Below, one piece after another: positions 16,059-20,647 of a DNA stretch of 24,885 nucleotides. Made by a program: the position numbers and the translations under genes. The stretch's first letter is position 1, and each line of letters opens with the position of its first letter. The notes under the pieces are model-generated. The model did not search any database and had not been told where the DNA came from. It saw nothing but the letters and a program-made list of their open reading frames with translations. The stretch is from TMED27 sp964350435 (GTDB lineage: Bacteria > Pseudomonadota > Alphaproteobacteria > Micavibrionales > Micavibrionaceae), in assembly GCA_964350435.1 (NCBI GenBank), contig CAYGJS010000030.1, forward strand, positions 1 through 24,885. Direction: 5' to 3'.

Positions 16059-16087
16059 GTTATATCAATCTCGATTCATCAACGCAA
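16059..16087 (-). promoter_or_regulatory. Putative promoter of the queCDEF operon
   Basis: On the minus strand, TTGCGT (16087-16082), a 17-base spacer and TATAAC (16064-16059) would start transcription near 16052. That is exactly at the first leader hairpin, giving a 5' UTR of about 67 bases. The -10 is a 5/6 match; the -35 keeps TTG only. Confidence 0.5.
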
Positions 16088-16093
16088 GTTTTT

Positions 16094-16135
16094 GATTTAT
16101 TGGGTGATTTATCTGGGCACGATTTATTTGGGCGC
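16094..16135 (-). repeat. Three short tandem repeats duplicating the stop region of the SDR gene
   Basis: On the plus strand the unit GATTTAT-N-TGGG-type recurs at 16094-16105, 16106-16120 and 16121-16135. Read on the minus strand in the gene's frame, each unit ends with TAA: IAPK-stop, then IVPR-stop, then ITQ-stop. The gene's real stop is in the first of these in reading order (16126-16124). Confidence 0.6.
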
Positions 16136-16885
16136 AATTTTTCGTGACACCCAGAAATACATAGCATTGGGCATTAAGCGCAGCATTTTCATGATGAATG
16201 TTAAACGCTTGGGGAAATGAATTTCGAAACTGCGACCGCAAAGGCCTTTGGCAATCTGAATGGCTGCCGCTTCGGCACTGATCATCATCGGCATTGGAAA
16301 ATCATTTTTATCCGTCAAAGGGGTTTTTACAAAGCCCGGGGAGATCAGCTTCACATTGATATTGTCTGGCTCAAGCTCTACCTTCAAGCTTTCAGCAAGA
16401 TTAATCAGGGCGGCTTTGGTGGCACAATAGGGCTGCCCCCCCGGAAGTCCGCGATACCCAGCAACGGAACCACAAAGCACAACCTGACCAAAACCCTGTT
16501 TTTTAAGCTGTGGCCTTAACGCATCCAGCATATTGAACGCACCACCAATATTGACATTCAGCATCTCATGGATGCAAGACAGGTCTTTGGGCTTGCCGTC
16601 GTGGGGGCTGTAAAGTGCGGCCAAAAAAATGGCACTGTCTATTTGCGGGAAGCTCTTGAGGATGTTTTCCTGCGCAATCTTCACGCTTTTTGGATCTGCA
16701 ACATCCAAAGCGACGGCTTTGTGGTTTTTTCCGCTTAAGGACTTTACCAATTTATCCAGACTTTCCTTGCGGCGGGCAGAAACAGCTACGATTGCGCCGC
16801 AATCTGCGAGTTCTTTGGCCAAGGCCGAGCCGATACCACTGCTGGCGCCAATGATCCAAATATATTTTCCTGAAACATTTTGCAT
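16124..16885 (-). CDS. Short-chain dehydrogenase/reductase (SDR) family oxidoreductase
   Basis: Product of 253 aa, classical SDR length. It uses NAD(P)(H) on an unknown alcohol or ketone. The cofactor motif is GASSGIG at residues 13-19, and an arginine pair in VSARRKE after beta-2 favours NADP(H). LDVAD follows beta-3, and Asn110 lies in MLNVNIGGAF. The catalytic triad is Ser140 (VLCGSVAG), Tyr153 and Lys157 (PYCATKAAL), followed by ISPGFVKTPLTD. The NNAG motif is replaced by FLAALYS, a mild divergence. The C-terminus is basic and hydrophobic (LTFIMKMLRLMPNAMYFWVS), suggesting membrane association. It lies downstream of pheS with a 143-base gap, so it may be a separate unit. Substrate cannot be predicted. 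Confidence 0.9.
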   Translation of the reverse strand: MQNVSGKYIWIIGASSGIGSALAKELADCGAIVAVSARRKESLDKLVKSLSGKNHKAVALDVADPKSVKIAQENILKSFPQIDSAIFLAALYSPHDGKPKDLSCIHEMLNVNIGGAFNMLDALRPQLKKQGFGQVVLCGSVAGYRGLPGGQPYCATKAALINLAESLKVELEPDNINVKLISPGFVKTPLTDKNDFPMPMMISAEAAAIQIAKGLCGRSFEIHFPKRLTFIMKMLRLMPNAMYFWVSRKIAPK

Positions 16886-16996
16886 GATTCTGCCCTGTTT
16901 TTTATGCGGATTTTTGTTCTATCTTTACACGCGCGGCGACTTGCAAAACCATGCGCTTTCCGGGTGTTTATCGCATAGAATGCCGCATTGTGGAAG

Positions 16997-17034
16997 TCCT
17001 GATATTATTCTCGGGCCAAGCCCTTGAATCAGGA
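16997..17034 (-). terminator. Two-part stem-loop overlapping the pheS stop codon
   Basis: TCCTGAT (16997-17003) and ATCAGGA (17028-17034) are inverted arms spanning the pheS TGA. Inside them GGGC (17013-17016) and GCCC (17020-17023) form a tight hairpin. No U tract follows, so it is a candidate transcript end or processing structure rather than a clear terminator. No other element is evident before the SDR start at 16885. Confidence 0.3.
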
Positions 17035-18132
17035 AGACAGCGTGGCGTTATTCGGGCGATCAAGCGGATCAAACCCGTAATGCGCAAGCCAGCGCGTATC
17101 GCACTCAAAGAACGTGCGCAAATCGGGGATGCCGTATTTGAGCATCGTCAGACGCTCAATGCCCATACCGAAGGCAAAGCCTTGATATTCATCGGGATCA
17201 ACACCGCAGTTTTTTAATACATTCGGATGCACCATGCCGGAGCCAAGAATTTCCATCCATTTTTGCTCTTGCCCCTGCGGTGCCTTACCAAGCTTAATCC
17301 CGCCATCAGGCTTCTTATAATATCCGATATCCACTTCCGCGCCGGGTTCCACGAAGGGGAAGAAGGAAGGGCGGAACTGCACAGGCAAATCATCCATGCC
17401 GAAATAGGCGCGCACGAAATCCGTCAGACAGCCCTTCAAATGCCCCATATTGATATCTTTATCGATATAAAGCCCCTCCATCTGGTGGAACATCGGCGTG
17501 TGCGTCATATCGTAATCCGAGCGATAAGTGCGCCCGAAACACACAATCTTGTGCGGCGGTTTGTTATTCTCCATATGGCGGATTTGCAACGCCGAGGTAT
17601 GGGTCCGCAGCAGTTTTTTGGCCTGCTCGCCTTGTGCATTCGGATCATCCGGCAGAAAAAACGTATCCTGCATCTCGCGCGCAGGATGCCCTGGCGGGAA
17701 GTTCAGCGCGGTGAAATTGTGATAGTCATCTTCAATATCCGGCCCTTCGGCAACGGTGAAGCCCATGCTGGCGAAAATACCGACCATCTCTTCCATGGTC
17801 TGGGAAATCGGGTGGATTTTGCCCATCGCGCTTTCACGCGGGGAAAGGGTAACATCGAGGCTCTCACTGGCCAGCCGCCCCGCCATTTCTTGGGTTTTGA
17901 GTGCCTTTTCCTGAGCCTTAATCAGATCTGCGATCTCGTCTTTCAGCACGTTGAGCGCCGCGCCCACGGTCTTGCGCTCCTCGGGATCCATAGTCCCTAA
18001 TGTCTTCATAAGGTCGGTAATGCGCCCTTTTTTGCCAAGGACGGTTACCCGAACCTCGTCAAGGCTCTGCAGGTCATTTGCCGCCGTAATTTCGGAAGTC
18101 AGCTCGCTCTTTAATGCATGTATATCGGTCAT
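17029..18132 (-). CDS. pheS: Phenylalanine--tRNA ligase alpha subunit
   Basis: Product of 367 aa from ATG 18132 (MTDIHALKSELTSEI); an upstream in-frame extension runs into the palindromic element and is rejected. The alpha subunit holds the class-II catalytic core that charges tRNA-Phe. An N-terminal tRNA-binding coiled coil (about 1-90, with LGKKGRITDLMKTLGTM) is followed by HPISQTMEEMVGIFASMGF. The class-II motif region RTHTSALQIRHM and the phenylalanine-pocket segment FRPSFFPFVEPGAEVDI come next. Motif 3 is GFAFGMGIERLTMLKYGI near residue 335. The enzyme needs PheT, but no pheT follows; the next gene is an SDR. This separation is unusual because pheS and pheT are commonly adjacent. Confidence 0.97.
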   Translation of the reverse strand: MTDIHALKSELTSEITAANDLQSLDEVRVTVLGKKGRITDLMKTLGTMDPEERKTVGAALNVLKDEIADLIKAQEKALKTQEMAGRLASESLDVTLSPRESAMGKIHPISQTMEEMVGIFASMGFTVAEGPDIEDDYHNFTALNFPPGHPAREMQDTFFLPDDPNAQGEQAKKLLRTHTSALQIRHMENNKPPHKIVCFGRTYRSDYDMTHTPMFHQMEGLYIDKDINMGHLKGCLTDFVRAYFGMDDLPVQFRPSFFPFVEPGAEVDIGYYKKPDGGIKLGKAPQGQEQKWMEILGSGMVHPNVLKNCGVDPDEYQGFAFGMGIERLTMLKYGIPDLRTFFECDTRWLAHYGFDPLDRPNNATLSS

Positions 18133-18175
18133 AATAATTGTCTTAGCGATATGAAATGTTAAACGCAACCACTTC

Positions 18176-18261
18176 GTCATTGCGACCCTCGCGAATGCGG
18201 GGGAAGCAATCCATTTCAAATGTGGATTGCAGCGTCGGCCTTAAGGCCTTCTCGCAATGAC
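18176..18261. repeat. Palindromic dispersed-repeat-like element between pheS and the HAD gene
   Basis: The ends GTCATTGCGA (18176-18185) and TCGCAATGAC (18252-18261) are perfect 10-bp inverted repeats. Inner arms GCAATCCA (18206-18213) and TGGATTGC (18223-18230) form a second stem, and GGCCTTAAGGCC (18237-18248) a third. From memory, this matches the GTCATTGCGAG...GCAATCC type of palindrome found scattered through many bacterial genomes. It has no coding capacity of its own. The right half (18216-18261) overlaps the end of the HAD reading frame and supplies its stop codon. No second copy is visible in this window. Confidence 0.7.
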
Positions 18262-18917
18262 AAGAGCGATATTATCCCATCCAGCCGATGCACGATGAAG
18301 TCCGGCGCGGCCTCCCGCAGGCGTCTGCGGCTTATATACCCGTCCGTAATCCCGATCGAGGTCAGCCCCAGCGCCCGCGCAATCTCCGGCTCCTCCATCG
18401 TATCGCCGATAATCACAACCTCATGCGGCGCATAGCCATGCACCTCCATCAGCGATTTGAGCCGCGTGACCTTGGTCGTGTGTTGCAAAATCGTCGTCCC
18501 GTCGCAATCATGCGCATCAATGGCTGTAAAATACGGCTCAATCCCTAGCCGCGCACAATGCTGCTGAATTTTCTCTGTGCGGTAATTCGAAAGAATCATG
18601 CATTCAACGCCGCGCGCTTTAAGATGCTCCAGCAAAGCCCGCGCGCCCGTCCGAGTCCGCGCATTGGCGGCAAAGCGATCATAGGCATTTTGAAACACAT
18701 CATTGCCTTCCTCGCGCCGCGCCAAAACCGTTTCGGCGGATATCCCGTGAATTTCATAAAACGGCAAAATAGGAAAACAAAATGTCTCCCGATGCAGCGC
18801 AAGCGATATCGCCTGTCCGCCGTAAAATTCCATACAGACATTGCCCGCCTTCCAGCTCGCCACCGTATCGGCGAGCAGCGTTCCATTCCAATCAAAGACA
18901 AAGAGCTTTTTATTCAT
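18216..18917 (-). CDS. HAD-superfamily hydrolase (phosphoglycolate-phosphatase-like)
   Basis: Product of 233 aa. HAD motif I is FVFDWNGTLL near residue 9: the nucleophile Asp9 is present, but the usual second Asp is Asn11. This variant is common in a subgroup and may mean altered phosphatase chemistry. A helical cap follows, then motif II around CMILSNYRTEK (Ser), a Lys in TTKVTRLKSL, and motif IV GDTMEEPEIARALGLTSIGI. The last 14 or so residues (from about SLREGLKADA onward) and the stop are encoded by the palindromic repeat, so the original C-terminus was probably replaced. The substrate is unknown. It sits between rplT and pheS on the same strand, separated from rplT by a terminator and a second inverted repeat. 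Confidence 0.85.
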   Translation of the reverse strand: MNKKLFVFDWNGTLLADTVASWKAGNVCMEFYGGQAISLALHRETFCFPILPFYEIHGISAETVLARREEGNDVFQNAYDRFAANARTRTGARALLEHLKARGVECMILSNYRTEKIQQHCARLGIEPYFTAIDAHDCDGTTILQHTTKVTRLKSLMEVHGYAPHEVVIIGDTMEEPEIARALGLTSIGITDGYISRRRLREAAPDFIVHRLDGIISLLSLREGLKADAAIHI

Positions 18918-18929
18918 AGATTTTTATAA

Positions 18930-18991
18930 ACCACTCAGAGCACGAAGAGACACTAAGTTTTTAATATTTTTCACCTTAGTGTCTCAGTGGT
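18930..18991. repeat. Long inverted repeat upstream of the HAD gene
   Basis: ACCACT...GAGACACTAAG on the left (18930-18935 and 18947-18957) mirrors CTTAGTGTCTC-AGTGGT on the right (18975-18991). The inner arms are a perfect 11 bp around an AT-rich loop. The words resemble the ACCACGAAGACACGAAG-type dispersed repeats seen in many genomes, by memory only. It does not look coding, and it lies between the rplT terminator and the HAD start. Confidence 0.5.
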
Positions 18992-19000
18992 TCACAATAA

Positions 19001-19025
19001 AAAAGGCCTCAAGATGAGGCCTTTT
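19001..19025 (-). terminator. Intrinsic terminator of the rpmI-rplT operon (possibly bidirectional)
   Basis: AAAAGGCCTC (19001-19010) and GAGGCCTTTT (19016-19025) form a perfect 10-bp stem around a five-base loop, 20 bases after the rplT stop. On the minus strand the stem is followed by a run of T (TTTTTTATT), the classic Rho-independent layout. The plus strand also carries TTTT. Confidence 0.88.
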
Positions 19026-19045
19026 AAAATTGATCTATTACAAGT

Positions 19046-19423
19046 TTAAGCGGCTGCTTTTTCAGCCTTTGCCAGAGCATCCTGCGCTTGTTTGGCGATT
19101 GCCGCGAAGCCTTTTTCGTCATGGATAGCCAACTCTGAGAGAGATTTGCGGTCCAATTCAATTCCGGCCAATTTGATGCCGTTCATGAAGGTTGAGTATT
19201 TCAGACCATGCAAACGTGCAGCCGCATTGATCCGCTGAATCCACAACGCGCGGAAGTCACGTTTTTTGGTGCGACGGTCACGATAAGCGTACTGACCGGC
19301 TTTCTCAACAGCCTGCACTGCGGTGCGGAAACAATTTTTCCGGCGGCCGTAGTAACCTTTGGCTTGTTTGATGACTTTTTTATGTCTCGCATGGGCGCGA
19401 GGGCCTCCTTTTACGCGTGCCAT
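19046..19423 (-). CDS. rplT: 50S ribosomal protein L20
   Basis: Product of 125 aa. It binds 23S rRNA early in 50S assembly and in many bacteria also represses its own operon. The N-terminus ARVKGGPRAHARHKKVIKQA with GYYGRRKNCFRTAVQAV is the basic rRNA-binding extension. The globular part shows YRDRRTKKRDFRALWIQRIN and LNGIKLAGIELDRKSL-like text (here FMNGIKLAGIELDRKSL). The Ala/Lys-rich C-terminus (AKAEKAAA) is slightly longer than the usual 118 or so residues. Its start overlaps the rpmI stop by one base (TAATG), so translation is coupled. A strong terminator follows. Confidence 0.98.
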   Translation of the reverse strand: MARVKGGPRAHARHKKVIKQAKGYYGRRKNCFRTAVQAVEKAGQYAYRDRRTKKRDFRALWIQRINAAARLHGLKYSTFMNGIKLAGIELDRKSLSELAIHDEKGFAAIAKQAQDALAKAEKAAA

Positions 19424-19683
19424 TATTCAGCCCCTCCGTTTTTTGTTTTATAGACCGACTTCACAGCCGCGCTTGCCTTCTTACGCAGGTAAGGCAGGAA
19501 GTTACGCAATACAATGCGCTCATCCGGCGTGGCCATCATGGTCATGCCTTTGGCCTTACGTTTCATGGATTTAGGTTTGTTCATTTGCATGTGGCGCATC
19601 TTGGCCTGTTTGACCTTGATTTTGCCGCTGCTCGTGACGCGGAATCGCTTCTTCGCACTAGACTTCGTTTTCATCTTCGGCAT
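19423..19683 (-). CDS. rpmI: 50S ribosomal protein L35
   Basis: Product of 86 aa. The signature PKMKTKSSAKKRFRVTSSGK is at the N-terminus, followed by the very basic core and LPYL. The family usually stops near residue 65 at that LPYL-type end. Here about 20 extra residues follow (RKKASAAVKSVYKTKNGGAE), a lysine-rich tail. A strong AAGGAG site precedes ATG 19683. It is first in a two-gene operon with rplT. infC, commonly just upstream, is not here; an alpha/beta hydrolase gene lies upstream instead, with a dedicated promoter in between. Confidence 0.97.
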   Translation of the reverse strand: MPKMKTKSSAKKRFRVTSSGKIKVKQAKMRHMQMNKPKSMKRKAKGMTMMATPDERIVLRNFLPYLRKKASAAVKSVYKTKNGGAE

Positions 19684-19738
19684 TTCTATCTCCTTTAAAA
19701 AGGGTTGGACTTAGCGATGATCGAGGCAGCCGAGAAAA

Positions 19739-19768
19739 CTTATAAGCCAGATCATCTTGGAATGTCAG
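19739..19768 (-). promoter_or_regulatory. Putative sigma-70 promoter of rpmI-rplT
   Basis: On the minus strand, CTGACA (19768-19763), an 18-base spacer and TATAAG (19744-19739) each match the consensus hexamers at 5 of 6. Transcription would start near 19732, giving a leader of about 48 bases before rpmI. The position fits an operon lacking upstream infC. Confidence 0.5.
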
Positions 19769-19810
19769 GGTTATACAAGGATGTTGAGGCCAAATGCAAG
19801 CCAAAAATGA

Positions 19811-20578
19811 CTACACGTATTTTTGGACAAATTGCAGAATGTGGTATTGCATTGTTTTGCGGTGTTGATTATCCGGCAAGCCATGCTGGCCGTTTTGGAA
19901 GCTGGTGATGTCAATGCGTTTCGAGGTTGCGTGCCCGCGGATCAGATCAAGCCCGTCAGCCGGTGAAATTTTATCGTCCGCCCCCTGCATAATCAACAAG
20001 GGACATTTTATTTTTTCAAGGCTGTCAACCAGATCCAGAGCCTTTAACTCGTCAATAAATTTCATGCCGATCCGCTGGCTGGCGTGCGTCAGATATCCTG
20101 ATTTTTTCCATTCTTCCTCAATGATTTTGGCGTTGTAGACCTTTTCAACCAGATATTGCAGATCAAGCACAGGCCAGAGCAGCAGCATATTGGCCGTATC
20201 ATCGTTATAATTGATGATGGATACCGTCGCGCCGAGGCCTTCACCGATATAGATAAAACGCTCATACCCCTGTTCCCGGGCCCAAAGCAGCACGCTGTGG
20301 TAGTCTTCATTGGCCGCCGAGATATTAAAATCTTCGGGTTCGCCTTCGCTTTCGCCGCACCCTCGGAAATCAAAGCGCAAACAGTGAAAGCCTTTTTCGG
20401 TCAGCACACTTTCCAAAGTTGGAAATAAACTAAGCTGTGATTTCTGATTTCCAGGAAATCCATGCGCCATAATGATCAGAATCATATCCAAGCCGACATT
20501 CTGATCTCCGTCAGGTTTGGCATGATGGGCATCTAAATTGATATGCCCTGAGGCTAAAATTTTTATATTATCAATCAT
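19811..20578 (-). CDS. Alpha/beta-hydrolase fold protein with a degenerate nucleophile elbow
   Basis: Product of 255 aa. Oxyanion region IIMAHGFPGN (His39-Gly40), then LRFDFRGCGESEGE, which is typical of small lipase- or esterase-like hydrolases and serine peptidase-like S9 relatives. The nucleophile elbow normally reads GxSxG; here it reads IGEGLGA, so Gly114 takes the place of the catalytic serine. The acid (QGADDKISP, Asp202 region) and histidine (NGQHGLP, His232) are both kept. Either the protein is not a serine hydrolase or it acts by a different residue. Start ATG 20578 has no clear ribosome site. It lies 69 bases after polA on the same strand. No substrate is proposed. Confidence 0.82.
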   Translation of the reverse strand: MIDNIKILASGHINLDAHHAKPDGDQNVGLDMILIIMAHGFPGNQKSQLSLFPTLESVLTEKGFHCLRFDFRGCGESEGEPEDFNISAANEDYHSVLLWAREQGYERFIYIGEGLGATVSIINYNDDTANMLLLWPVLDLQYLVEKVYNAKIIEEEWKKSGYLTHASQRIGMKFIDELKALDLVDSLEKIKCPLLIMQGADDKISPADGLDLIRGHATSKRIDITSFQNGQHGLPDNQHRKTMQYHILQFVQKYV

Positions 20579-20647
20579 TAATACTTATAATTGTGTCGTG
20601 AGAATTGCTGCTGTGCAAGAGCGTTTTTACAGTCATTGAAAGAATTT

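Noticed and set aside
17227..18000. Long plus-strand ORF (257 codons) opposite pheS
   Set aside because: It is a codon-bias shadow of a highly conserved gene on the other strand; its translation is His/Arg-rich and resembles nothing.
19705..19908. 67-codon plus-strand ORF between rpmI and the hydrolase
   Set aside because: It crosses the likely rpmI promoter and the hydrolase 3' end antisense; no family resemblance.
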